Below the pieces are notes generated by a model, which was given only the letters and a program-made list of their open reading frames with translations, did no database searches and was not told where the DNA came from. The translations under genes were made by a program, and so were the position numbers. A stretch of 57,704 nucleotides of DNA from Gemmatimonadota bacterium (lineage in GTDB: Bacteria > Gemmatimonadota > Gemmatimonadetes > Gemmatimonadales > Gemmatimonadaceae): assembly GCA_947462095.1 (NCBI GenBank), contig CANHNQ010000004.1, positions 1-57,704 on the forward strand, read 5' to 3'. Below, piece by piece: positions 1 through 8,248 of the stretch (the first letter of the stretch is position 1; each line of letters starts with the position of its first letter).

Positions 1-2398
1 GATTCTGCTGCCACGCCGCTTCGAATCCGTAGAGCTTGGCGGTCGGGCCATTGACCGGCTGAATCACCTGCGTCGCGTCGGGACCAAGGGCTTCGTCGGT
101 GCGACGTGCGCGTGCGGTCGGGAAGATGAAGTTCTTGAGGTCCTTGTAGAACGCGCCGGCCGAGATGAAGCCGACCGAGCGGAAGTAGCGCTCGACCATG
201 AGGTCGTACGCGAGCGCCGTTGTGGCCTTGAGCGCGGGATTGCCGATCGATGCCGTCTGCTGGCCCGCCTGCACATTCACGTACGGCGTCATATCCTGGA
301 ACTGCGGGCGCACGAGCGCCGTCGTCACGGCGGCCTTCACATTCGTGTACTCGTCGACGCGATAGGTGGCGTTGATCGACGGGAAGAAGTTGACGTAGTT
401 GCTGGTGCCGGTGGTGTCGGCGATGGGGCGGGACAGGGCCGTTCCGGCGGCGTTGAGCGCCACGATTTTGGCCGTGTTCTCGACGCGCGTCGCTTCGACG
501 CGCACACCGGGGATGATGCGCAGCGCGCCCGCATCGAGCGTGGCCATGAGGTAGCCCGCGTACACATCTTCACCCACGGCGAACGTGCCGCCGGCCGAGG
601 TCGTCGCCGACGTGAAGGCGTTGGTGGTGAACGCGTTCGGATTCGCCTTGATGAAATCCGCCATCCGCGTCGGATCGAACGTCCGTCCGAACTGATAGTC
701 GCCACCGAAGATCGTGCGTCCGCTCGTCTCGGTCGTGAGAGCGCTCATGAGCGTGGCGGCGGTCGCACCGGCGGCGTTCGCGCCGAGGGCGCTGGTGAAC
801 GTGGTGTTCGCCAGTGTGTTGTCGCGCTCCTTGAGGCGCGCCGACAGGCCACCCTTGAGCGTACCGGTGAAGCCGCCGAACGCCACCGGCATGGAGGCGT
901 TGATCTTTGCGCTGATGTCGCTGTCCTTGGTGTCGCGGACTTCACGCACGAGGCTGTTGAAGCCGAAGCGCGTGGGGTCGTCGAACGATCCCACGGACAC
1001 GTTGGCCCGCGGGCGATTGGCGTCGGCGAAGTTGTAACCGAGCGTCATGCCGCTCTGCCGGAAGGACATCGTGAGCACGTCCGGACGGCTTTCGGAGGCG
1101 CGGGAGGTGCCGACGGCCCAGTCGAGCGCCTTGCCGTCCTTCGCGAAATGCTCGCCGCCGACCTGCGCGGTGAGGATATCCTGAATGACCTCGCGCAGGC
1201 GGATGTCGCGGTCGAACTGCGAGCCGGTCGTGATGCCGGAGTCGGGCGTGACCTGCGTCCAGCGGGAACCGCTGCCGCCGCGGAAGCGGAAGCGAGCGCG
1301 GGCGCGGACTTCGTCATCGGAGAAGCGGTTGAACGTGCTGCGCACGAACAGCTTGCTGTTGTTGGCCAGTAGGTAGTCGAGCGTGCCATTGAGGCCCGCG
1401 CGGAGGCGGTTCACCTGCGGATAGTCGCGCAGTTCGAACAGGTTCGGTGCGTCGAGCGACGTGATCGACGGGGCAACGCCACAGTTGCGCGTCTGCGAGC
1501 ACCAGTCGCCTTCGATGTTCTGCGAGGCGCGCTCGTTCTTGTAGTACGTGCCGCCGATCATGGCGCCGAACTTCTGTGACGCGCCGAATCGCTTGCCGGC
1601 GTTGGCACCCACGTTCACCAGTGCGCCGCCGCCGAGCTGATTGGCGCCACCGGCGAAGGTGGCGTTGAGCAACGGCTGATTGGCGCTTGCGGTGCGCGTG
1701 ACGATGTTGACGTTGCCGCCGATCGCGTCGGCGTCCATGTCCGGGGTGAGCGTCTTGGAGATCTGGATCTGCGCCGCCTGGTCGGAGGGCACGATATCCA
1801 TCGGCAGCTGCCGGCTGTTCTGCTCGGGCGAGCTGATGCGGAGGCCGTTCAACGACATCGAGTTGAGATCCGCATTGGTGCCGCGGATCTGCACGAAGCG
1901 TCCTTCGCCCTGGTCACGGAGCACGGCCACACCCGGAACGCGGGCGAGCGCTTCGGCCATGTTGGGGTCGGGCAGACGGCCCACCAGTTCGTTATCGATC
2001 ACGCTGGAGATCGTGGAGGCCGTGCGCTGCTGGTTGAGTGCGGAGGCCTGTCCGGCGACCTGACCTTTCACCTGCACGGCGGCGAGCGACGTCATCGCGT
2101 CGGCCATCTTGACGTCGAGCGTGGCGGTGGCACCAGTCGTCACCGTGACCGTCTTGGTGACCGCCTGAAAGCCGATGTAGCGGAAGGTCAGCGTGCGAGC
2201 ACCGGCCGGGACGTTGGCCGCGCGATACGTGCCGTTTTGGGTGGCGGCCCGAATCGCGGTGCCCTCAACGGTGACGAGGACGCCGGAAAGCGGACGGCCA
2301 TTGGGATCGGTGACCGAGCCGGTCACCACACCCTGGGCGCCGAGCGGGGCGGCGGCGCAGAGCAGGCCGACGGCCAGGCTGCGAAGCGACAAATTCAT
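1..2398 (-). CDS. TonB-dependent receptor (3' end cut by window edge)
   Basis: Outer-membrane active-transport channel, here about 799 residues with the C-terminal strands missing. The N-terminus is a signal peptide ending near APLGAQG, followed by a carboxypeptidase-regulatory-like Ig fold (VTDPNGRPLSGV, residues about 20-85) and a plug domain with RLPDPNMAEAL, VQIRGTNADLNS and DADAIGGNVNIVT, the pattern of the large TonB receptors of the Caulobacter/Xanthomonas type. Barrel strands with alternating aromatic residues follow. The ATG lies 8 bp after the stop of the phytase gene, so the two are surely co-transcribed. The substrate is not visible in the sequence; the neighbour suggests phytate or its breakdown products. 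The class is clear; the ligand is inference. Confidence 0.93.
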   Translation of the reverse strand, partial: MNLSLRSLAVGLLCAAAPLGAQGVVTGSVTDPNGRPLSGVLVTVEGTAIRAATQNGTYRAANVPAGARTLTFRYIGFQAVTKTVTVTTGATATLDVKMADAMTSLAAVQVKGQVAGQASALNQQRTASTISSVIDNELVGRLPDPNMAEALARVPGVAVLRDQGEGRFVQIRGTNADLNSMSLNGLRISSPEQNSRQLPMDIVPSDQAAQIQISKTLTPDMDADAIGGNVNIVTRTASANQPLLNATFAGGANQLGGGALVNVGANAGKRFGASQKFGAMIGGTYYKNERASQNIEGDWCSQTRNCGVAPSITSLDAPNLFELRDYPQVNRLRAGLNGTLDYLLANNSKLFVRSTFNRFSDDEVRARARFRFRGGSGSRWTQVTPDSGITTGSQFDRDIRLREVIQDILTAQVGGEHFAKDGKALDWAVGTSRASESRPDVLTMSFRQSGMTLGYNFADANRPRANVSVGSFDDPTRFGFNSLVREVRDTKDSDISAKINASMPVAFGGFTGTLKGGLSARLKERDNTLANTTFTSALGANAAGATAATLMSALTTETSGRTIFGGDYQFGRTFDPTRMADFIKANPNAFTTNAFTSATTSAGGTFAVGEDVYAGYLMATLDAGALRIIPGVRVEATRVENTAKIVALNAAGTALSRPIADTTGTSNYVNFFPSINATYRVDEYTNVKAAVTTALVRPQFQDMTPYVNVQAGQQTASIGNPALKATTALAYDLMVERYFRSVGFISAGAFYKDLKNFIFPTARARRTDEALGPDATQVIQPVNGPTAKLYGFEAAWQQN

Positions 2399-2406
2399 GG
2401 GGATCA

Positions 2407-3501
2407 TCAGTTGGGAGGAAGGCGCTTGCGAACGTCGCGCCAGTCGTAGAGGTGGAACGTTTTGTCGGTCGACATCATCACGAGCAGTCCTTCGGGAAAG
2501 ACCGGCGACAGCGCGCGGGCCGTTACGTCGAGACCATCCGTTTCCTGCGCGGCCACGGCGATCGTGGCCAGTACAACGTGCGTGTGCGGTGCGCGCGCGG
2601 CGCCTTCGCGCGCGAAGAGCTGCAGGCGCTGTCCCTGCTGGTCGGAGACCACGAGGTAGCCAGTGGAATCGCTCGTGGGGTACACGGCGATGCCTTCGTG
2701 ATCGCCCACGAAGCCGGTGGTCCCGAAGAGCGCGAGCTCCTTGGCGGCATCCGGGTGATCGGGATCGGCGGCGTACTTCCGAATGCCGACCGTCTCGTCA
2801 CTGTAGTAGACAAAGCCGAGTTGCTGGTCGACGGCGATGGATTCGATTTCCTTCTTGCCGCTATAGGCTCCGAACGTCCGGACGCGCGTTGCGGTGAGCG
2901 TGCCGTCGCCGGCATCGGCGAGGCGGTACTGCCAGAGATACCCGTCACGCGGGCCGCTTTTGCCGCCGACGATGGCAAACACGGCGCCATCGTGTGGTCG
3001 CCGGTACAGTGCGATGCCCATCGGTGCGCGGGTGGCATCCCCGTCAAAGACCGGGATCCCGCCGCCGTCGATCGGCGTCATGTCCGGCAACCGGAAGATG
3101 CGCAGGGACATCGTGCCGCGTTCTGCCGCGACGGCGATGTCGACGCGCTGTCCTCCCAGTGACACACCGGTGATGACGTCAACGTTGTTGGGGCGCTTGA
3201 GGGGGCGACGCGTGCGGGTGCTGTCGATACGCCCGTCGAGGGTAAAGACGTACAGTCCGCCGGTGCTATCTCCTTTATCGGTGCCGATCACGAGTGAGCG
3301 GGACGGATTCAGCGTGTCGATCCAGAGGGCCGGATCGTCCGAGTCGTTCAGGACCGCCGCCGTCACGACGACCGGCCGGAGTGTGTCGCCCGTCTGCACG
3401 CGTGCTGAGGCGGCCGCCATGGATGGCGGCGACTCCCCGGATCGGCAGGCACTGAACAGGAGGCCCAGGACCGCGTACGCTGTCAGTGAGGAGGGTTGCA
3501 C
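2407..3501 (-). CDS. Beta-propeller phytase (3-phytase), lipoprotein
   Basis: Hydrolyses phosphate from myo-inositol hexakisphosphate outside the inner membrane. The body shows the phytase propeller pattern: DDPALWID near the N-terminus, then SLVIGTDKGDSTGGLYVF, RPNNVDVI, LYRRPHDGAVFAIVGGKSG, YYSDETVGIRKY and GDHEGIAVY, carrying the Asp/Glu/Lys residues used for calcium and phosphate binding in this family. A GTG start is chosen because it gives a short lipoprotein signal with lipobox LFSAC (Cys19); an ATG 26 codons upstream would place a charged, non-signal stretch in front. No good Shine-Dalgarno precedes the GTG. It is the first gene of a two-gene unit with the TonB receptor, which begins 8 bp after its stop. 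364 residues, normal for the family. Confidence 0.9.
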   Translation of the reverse strand: MQPSSLTAYAVLGLLFSACRSGESPPSMAAASARVQTGDTLRPVVVTAAVLNDSDDPALWIDTLNPSRSLVIGTDKGDSTGGLYVFTLDGRIDSTRTRRPLKRPNNVDVITGVSLGGQRVDIAVAAERGTMSLRIFRLPDMTPIDGGGIPVFDGDATRAPMGIALYRRPHDGAVFAIVGGKSGPRDGYLWQYRLADAGDGTLTATRVRTFGAYSGKKEIESIAVDQQLGFVYYSDETVGIRKYAADPDHPDAAKELALFGTTGFVGDHEGIAVYPTSDSTGYLVVSDQQGQRLQLFAREGAARAPHTHVVLATIAVAAQETDGLDVTARALSPVFPEGLLVMMSTDKTFHLYDWRDVRKRLPPN

Positions 3502-3662
3502 AAAGGAGTAACGGAGGGACGGGCGCCGGCACCGTGCCGTCGAGCGCAGGGTATCAAATTCCGACGCTCGCGTGAGCAATCGGCGACGGTCTTGTCACGG
3601 TTGTGTATCTCGGGCGTGCTCGACCGACTTTCCTCAACGCGGCATACGCGTACCTTCCCCGG

Positions 3663-4382
3663 ATGACTTCTCCTGCCCATTCCCGTCCCGTCGCGCTGAT
3701 TACGGGCGCCTCGCGCGGTATCGGACACGCCATCGCGCTCCGGCTGGCGCCGACGCACGATTTGATGCTCGTGGCTCGCGACGCAGCGCGGCTGGCGGCG
3801 GTCGCCGGTGAAGGCGAGGCGCTTGGTGCTACCGTGGAGTGCCTCACCCTCGATGTCCAGAACGCCGGTGTCACCGCGCAGCGGCTGGCCGGACGGCACG
3901 TGGATGTGCTGGTCAACAACGCGGGGGTTGCGGTGATGAAGCCGTTCCTCGAGATGACGGCCGAGGAGTGGCATCGGCAGGTTGATGTGAACGTGAATGC
4001 GCTGTATCACGTGACGCGGGCGGTACTGCCCGGGATGGTGGCGCGTGGTCGCGGGCACGTGTGCATCATCGGCAGCACGGCGGGACGCAATACGTTCGTG
4101 GGTGGCACCTGTTACGCTGGCACCAAGCACTTCGTGATGGGCTTCGCGGAATCGCTGATGCTGGAAGTGCGCGACGCGGGGGTGGGCGTGTCGGTCATCA
4201 CGCCGGGCTCGGTGGATACTGACCTGTTTCCGGCGGGCACCAATCGCACGTGGATGCTCGAGCCGAAGAACGTGGCCGACGCGGTCGGTTTCGCGATCGA
4301 GGCGCCCCCGCACATGCTGGTGCATCGGCTGGAAGTCCGGCCGCTCTCGCCGAAGCGCCCTCGGGCCTCGTCAGGTGAGTGA
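3663..4382 (+). CDS. Short-chain dehydrogenase/reductase
   Basis: NAD(P)-dependent oxidoreductase with a Rossmann fold, 239 residues, cytoplasmic. The cofactor glycine motif TGASRGIG sits at the N-terminus, NNAG in the middle, and the catalytic Ser (GSTAG) and Tyr-x-x-x-Lys (YAGTK) follow at normal spacing. It matches the classical SDR size. The ATG at 3663 was chosen over the longer upstream reading because the Rossmann strand begins about 10 residues later. It is divergent from the phytase gene and its last 8 bases overlap the GTG start of the next gene, so they are translationally coupled. The substrate cannot be told. Confidence 0.9.
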   Translation: MTSPAHSRPVALITGASRGIGHAIALRLAPTHDLMLVARDAARLAAVAGEGEALGATVECLTLDVQNAGVTAQRLAGRHVDVLVNNAGVAVMKPFLEMTAEEWHRQVDVNVNALYHVTRAVLPGMVARGRGHVCIIGSTAGRNTFVGGTCYAGTKHFVMGFAESLMLEVRDAGVGVSVITPGSVDTDLFPAGTNRTWMLEPKNVADAVGFAIEAPPHMLVHRLEVRPLSPKRPRASSGE

Positions 4383-5631
4383 CGCGCGCGAACTGTTGGC
4401 CGTACGTGAGATCGCGCACGCCTTCCTGCTGGCCGATCGTCCGAGTGATGTGCAGCAGTTTGCGCTCGATCGGGTGACACCGATTCTCGGGGCCACCTTT
4501 TCGCTGGTGATGGAGCTCGGGGATGATGGTGAACTGCTGCGGCCGGTAGCGCAGCATGAATGGCCGGCGAGGCATCGGCATTGGATCGGTGCCCTCCGCG
4601 TGAGGGTCGGTGATGGTCCCAGTGGTGTCGCGGTGGCTGAGCGACGGTTGGTCGAGGTCGAGGATCTCCTGGCCGATGCGTCGCTTGGCGCGTGGCACGA
4701 GGTGGCCGAGGAACTCGGATTCCGGTCGATCATTGCCGCGCCGCTGCAAACGGCGGAGGGGCCGATCGGCGCGGTGGCGTTCTATTTCGCGGACGCGACG
4801 CATGTACGTGACGAGCAGCGCGCGCTGGTACGAGTGGTGGCCGACCAGTTGGCGGCGGCGACCGACAAGTCGCGTCGTACCGACGCATTGCGACGCGCGA
4901 ACGCGGCGTTGGCCGAGGCGAATGCGCAACTCGAGCGACAGGCGGCGGTGTGGAACCGCACCGAACGGTCCCGCGATCAGACGGTGCAGGGGGTGGTGTC
5001 GGCGTTACTGACGCTGGCTTCACCCGAGGACACCGGCGATGCCGCCCTTCGCCTGGCCGCGGTGCATGCCCTGGCGGTCGCTGCCCGTGACTACGACCTG
5101 GTCACGCACGACGACTTCGTCCCGGTGGTCGCAGACGTCGACCCCCGCGAACCGCTGCTCTCAGCGGTGGCGACGTGGCGGGCGCGGGCCCCGATGGTGC
5201 CCATCCACGTGGACGAGCCAACGGTGTTGCTGCCCACGATCCGCGGCGACCTTCACTGGCTGTCGCGCCTTCTGGAGCTCGTGGTCGGACTGGCGGTGCG
5301 CTCGGCGTGTCTGGAGGGTGGCACAGTGAATACCGGGGTTCGGCTGGGGCGCGGCTTTATCGCCCTGCAGGTGGGGTGGCGCGATGCGTCGGCGGATGTC
5401 GCCGGGGATCAACTCCCCTCGGTGACTCCACGTATACTTCACGAGACGCCGCGACGTCCGGCGCATGACCCGTTCGCGGGGGTGCGCGGGGCGGTGACGG
5501 CGCTCGATCAGCCGCTAGCCACGGTCCTCGCCGAACGGCTCGGTGGCCAGATGCGTGTCGAGGAATCGGTCAGCGGGGCGGACGTCGAGGGCGGATGGAC
5601 GTTGGTCTTCCCCGTCGAATCGGATCTCTGA
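4375..5631 (+). CDS. GAF-domain protein with degenerate histidine-kinase-like C-terminus
   Basis: A cytoplasmic, probably sensory protein of 418 residues. Residues about 10-160 read as a GAF domain (GATFSLVMEL, GPSGVAVAERR, SIIAAPLQTAEGPIGAVAFYF). A short coiled coil follows (about 165-195, LRRANAALAEANAQLERQ). The C-terminal half looks like a dimerisation plus ATPase module (LSRLLELVVGLAVRSA, then GGWTLVFPVE at the end) but I see no phospho-acceptor H-box, and the usual N-box and G1/G2 glycine motifs are not convincing. It may sense a small molecule or act as an inactive kinase partner. It begins with GTG inside the end of the SDR gene. Confidence 0.75.
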   Translation: MSDARELLAVREIAHAFLLADRPSDVQQFALDRVTPILGATFSLVMELGDDGELLRPVAQHEWPARHRHWIGALRVRVGDGPSGVAVAERRLVEVEDLLADASLGAWHEVAEELGFRSIIAAPLQTAEGPIGAVAFYFADATHVRDEQRALVRVVADQLAAATDKSRRTDALRRANAALAEANAQLERQAAVWNRTERSRDQTVQGVVSALLTLASPEDTGDAALRLAAVHALAVAARDYDLVTHDDFVPVVADVDPREPLLSAVATWRARAPMVPIHVDEPTVLLPTIRGDLHWLSRLLELVVGLAVRSACLEGGTVNTGVRLGRGFIALQVGWRDASADVAGDQLPSVTPRILHETPRRPAHDPFAGVRGAVTALDQPLATVLAERLGGQMRVEESVSGADVEGGWTLVFPVESDL

Positions 5632-5680
5632 GCCGCGGTCATTGTGTTCACTGTTCCCCCGTTCAATCCGGATCGCCCGT

Positions 5681-6019
5681 ATGCACCAGCAGTCGAATCG
5701 CCAATTGCAGGAACGTCTCACGTCGCTGCCGATCGCTGAGGTCATCGCGCTGGCGGCGCGCTACTTCACGCGCCGCAGCGGTGTGTACACCACGTTCATC
5801 GAGAAGCAGGGACCCTCGCACCTGGTGCTGCGCGGGCAGGGCGGCGAAGAACTGGTGATCGCGGCGCGCCTCACCGAGGCCGGGACGGCGGTGTCCGGTT
5901 CGACCTACATGTTCGACCAGCAGGTCACGCGGTTTCTCGATGCGCTGCCGGTCGTCACGGTGGTCGACGTCCCCGCTGTTGCCGACGTCCCCGCGGCGTT
6001 GCCGGCAGGTGTCGCATGA
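5681..6019 (+). CDS. Small conserved-looking protein of unknown function, first gene of the MoxR cluster
   Basis: 112 residues, not recognised. It has an N-terminal helix (IAEVIALAARYFTRR), then beta-rich text (YTTFIEKQGPSHLVLRGQGGEELVIAA, TEAGTAVSGSTYMFDQQV), a helix (VTRFLDALPV) and a Val/Pro/Ala-rich tail. There is no signal peptide or membrane segment. Its stop overlaps the ATG of the ubiquitin-like gene by 4 bp (ATGA), so it belongs to the same operon as the MoxR-DUF58-Bat-like genes. It starts 49 bp after the GAF gene, and that gap is the likely place for the operon promoter. A partner or adaptor role is only inference. Confidence 0.7.
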   Translation: MHQQSNRQLQERLTSLPIAEVIALAARYFTRRSGVYTTFIEKQGPSHLVLRGQGGEELVIAARLTEAGTAVSGSTYMFDQQVTRFLDALPVVTVVDVPAVADVPAALPAGVA

Positions 6020-6354
6020 CGGGGCGCACGACGCACTTCGTGAACTCGCTGCGCGTGCGTCCGGAGATCATCCGGCTCGGGAGCGAACAGGCACCCGTGC
6101 TCTGGACCGTGCGGGTCCAGGCGGCCGAGGTCTGGGATGCTGTGCGGATCGAGGCGACGCCCGAGACGCGCGTGCGTGACGTGAAGCAGGCGGCGATGGC
6201 GCTGCTGCTGCCCGATGTCGAGCAGATCGACAGCTACCTGGTGAAGCTGCATGGCGCCGAAGTGACGAACGAGGCGCAGTCGCTTCAGCTGGCGGGCGCG
6301 CGCGATGCCTCGACGTTATTCGTGACGGGACGCCGGCGTCGGCCGGTCCGGTGA
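6016..6354 (+). CDS. Ubiquitin-like beta-grasp protein
   Basis: 112 residues, cytoplasmic. Residues about 40-106 follow the ubiquitin-fold pattern: beta hairpin (DAVRIEATPETRVRDVKQAA) leading into the first helix, then YLVKLHGAEVTNEAQSLQLAGARDASTLFV, where the last part parallels the LIFAGKQL...STLHLV section of ubiquitin and of YukD-type bacterial proteins. The tail is RRRRPVR, not a di-glycine, so it is not an obvious conjugated modifier. It overlaps the previous stop by ATGA and the following MoxR gene by GTGA, which ties it to the AAA+ ATPase. The fold call is from pattern alone; a search with a profile would settle it. Confidence 0.6.
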   Translation: MTGRTTHFVNSLRVRPEIIRLGSEQAPVLWTVRVQAAEVWDAVRIEATPETRVRDVKQAAMALLLPDVEQIDSYLVKLHGAEVTNEAQSLQLAGARDASTLFVTGRRRRPVR

Positions 6355-7349
6355 GCGAACGGTCGGCGGAGTCGTTATTGGCGGCCGTGCAGCGGCTGCG
6401 TGGCGAGATTGCCAAGCGCATCGTGGGACAGGATGCGGTCGTCGACGAGATTCTGATGGCGCTGGTGGCTGGCGGACACGCCCTGCTGGTGGGTGTGCCG
6501 GGGTTGGCGAAAACGCTGATGATCAAGTCGCTTTCCGACGCGATGCAGCTCGAGTTCCGGCGTATTCAGTTCACCCCCGACCTCGTGCCGAGCGACATCA
6601 CGGGGACGGAGATTCTCGAGGAGAGCGGGGGTGGGTCGCGCGCGTTCCGGTTCGTACAGGGGCCGGTGTTCGCGAACATCGTGCTGGCCGACGAGATCAA
6701 TCGCGCACCGCCACGCACACAGGCGGCGCTCTTGGAGGCGATGCAGGAGCACAGCGTGACGGCCGCGGGGAAGACGATGAAGCTGCCGGAGCCGTTTTTC
6801 GTGCTCGCCACGCAGAATCCGATTGAGCAGGAGGGCACGTATCCGCTGCCCGAAGCGCAGCTGGACCGCTTCCTGTTCGACATCCGCGTGGGATATCCCA
6901 CGGAGTCCGACGAAATTTCGATTCTGCGCACGACCACCGGCAAGCGCGGCGCGCCGATCGACGCGGTGTTTTCGGCGGAGGACACGTTGGCGTTGCAGCG
7001 TCTGGTGCGCGAGTTACCGTGCAGTGATCTGGTGCTCACGTACGCGGCAAAACTCGTCCGGGCCACGCGGCCGCAGGAAGCGTCGGCACCGAACATCGTG
7101 CGCCAGTATGTGCGCTGGGGCGCCGGACCGCGCGCGGGGCAGGCGTTGATTCTCGGCGCGAAAGCGGCCGCGTTGCTGGCCGGGCGTGCGGCGGTTTCAC
7201 CGGCCGACATCCGTCGCGTGGCCATGCCGGTGCTCCGTCATCGCATTTTGCCGAACTTCGCCGCCGAGGCCGACGGCGTCTCGGCGGAACCGATCATCGA
7301 GGCGCTGTTGTCGCACGTGGCCGCGCCAGGCAGCGCGCTGCCGGCCTGA
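6351..7349 (+). CDS. MoxR-family AAA+ ATPase
   Basis: 332-residue AAA+ chaperone-type ATPase of the MoxR group, which remodels or helps activate protein complexes, often with von Willebrand A-domain partners. Walker A is GVPGLAKT (residues 48-55), Walker B LADEINRAP (112-120), sensor 1 lies in LATQNPIEQEGTYPLPEAQLDRF, and the C-terminal lid domain (YAAKLVRATR, then RRVAMPVLRHRI) is complete. The start is GTG, overlapping the upstream stop by 4 bp. The next gene is a DUF58 protein 13 bp away, the most common MoxR partner. Its gene order (MoxR, DUF58, Bat-like membrane proteins) is well known; the ubiquitin-like neighbour upstream is less usual. Confidence 0.96.
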   Translation: MSERSAESLLAAVQRLRGEIAKRIVGQDAVVDEILMALVAGGHALLVGVPGLAKTLMIKSLSDAMQLEFRRIQFTPDLVPSDITGTEILEESGGGSRAFRFVQGPVFANIVLADEINRAPPRTQAALLEAMQEHSVTAAGKTMKLPEPFFVLATQNPIEQEGTYPLPEAQLDRFLFDIRVGYPTESDEISILRTTTGKRGAPIDAVFSAEDTLALQRLVRELPCSDLVLTYAAKLVRATRPQEASAPNIVRQYVRWGAGPRAGQALILGAKAAALLAGRAAVSPADIRRVAMPVLRHRILPNFAAEADGVSAEPIIEALLSHVAAPGSALPA

Positions 7350-7362
7350 TCGTCCGGCGGTG

Positions 7363-8229
7363 ATGCGCGTGGATTACGGGCCGCTGCTCGATGCCCTGCG
7401 TGGTGTGCGCTGGCCGGCGCGGCGCGCCGTGGCGGCGGCGCCCTCGGGCGCGCACCGGTCGCGGCAGCGTGGCACGGCGGGCGAATTCACGGAGTATCGA
7501 CTGTATCGGCAGGGCGACGATCCGCGCGCGCTCGACTGGAAGTTGCTCGCGCGCAGCGATCGGGCCTTCGTGCGGTTGAGTGATGACCGCGCCCTGCTGG
7601 CCACGTGGATCGTGCTCGACGGGAGCGCCAGCATGGACTTTCCGGCAGCGAGTGGCATGAGCAAATGGCGCATGGCGTGCGCCGTTGCGGTCGGGCTGGC
7701 CGCCGTCGCGCATGCATCGGGCGACCCGGTGGGCGTGATGGCGTTGCATGCCGACGGTGTGCTGCGCATGCCGCCACGTACGCGGCGCGGCACCGTGCGC
7801 GAGATCGCGCGCGCGCTGGATACCCTCCGCCCCGGCGGGACGAGTGCGCTGGCGCCGGCACTGATGCAGGTGCCCGTGAGCGCGCGCTGCGTGCTCGTGA
7901 CCGACAGTCTCGGTGATCATGAGGCGACGATCCGGAATGCCTCGGTCCTGGCGGCTGGTGGTGCCATGCTGGAGTGCGTGCACATTGTGGCGCGCGACGA
8001 GCTCGCGCTCCCCGAGGAGGTGGTGCGGGCGCAGGATCCGGAAGACGCCGCCGTGTCGCGTGTGACCAGCGTCGACGTGCGCACCGGCTACGCCACCCGC
8101 TTTGCGGCGTTCCGTGCGCAGGTGCGCGATCAGTGGCGTGCGCTCGGTGCCGGGTATACCGAGGTCGTGACGGACGTGGCCGCGGCGCGTGCCGTACGCG
8201 CGGTCGTGGCGGGGCTGGCGCTCTCGTGA
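7363..8229 (+). CDS. DUF58 domain protein (vWA-like partner of MoxR)
   Basis: 288 residues. The N-terminal half has the DUF58 signature: EFTEYRLYRQGDDPRALDWKLLARSD (about residues 41-66), and a von Willebrand A-type metal site DGSASM at 86-91 follows. There are no membrane segments, so this is the soluble form. In MoxR systems such proteins are thought to be recruited to a target complex through the metal site. The ATG at 7363 is 13 bp after the MoxR stop; an upstream in-frame reading overlaps MoxR and is rejected because the conserved N-terminus begins at MRVDYGPLL. Confidence 0.93.
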   Translation: MRVDYGPLLDALRGVRWPARRAVAAAPSGAHRSRQRGTAGEFTEYRLYRQGDDPRALDWKLLARSDRAFVRLSDDRALLATWIVLDGSASMDFPAASGMSKWRMACAVAVGLAAVAHASGDPVGVMALHADGVLRMPPRTRRGTVREIARALDTLRPGGTSALAPALMQVPVSARCVLVTDSLGDHEATIRNASVLAAGGAMLECVHIVARDELALPEEVVRAQDPEDAAVSRVTSVDVRTGYATRFAAFRAQVRDQWRALGAGYTEVVTDVAAARAVRAVVAGLALS

Positions 8230-8248
8230 TCCACCGCCGGCTCACTCG

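Noticed and set aside
6016-6354. Ubiquitin-type conjugation system
   Set aside because: The protein has no C-terminal di-glycine, and no E1-, E2- or JAB-type gene lies in the window.
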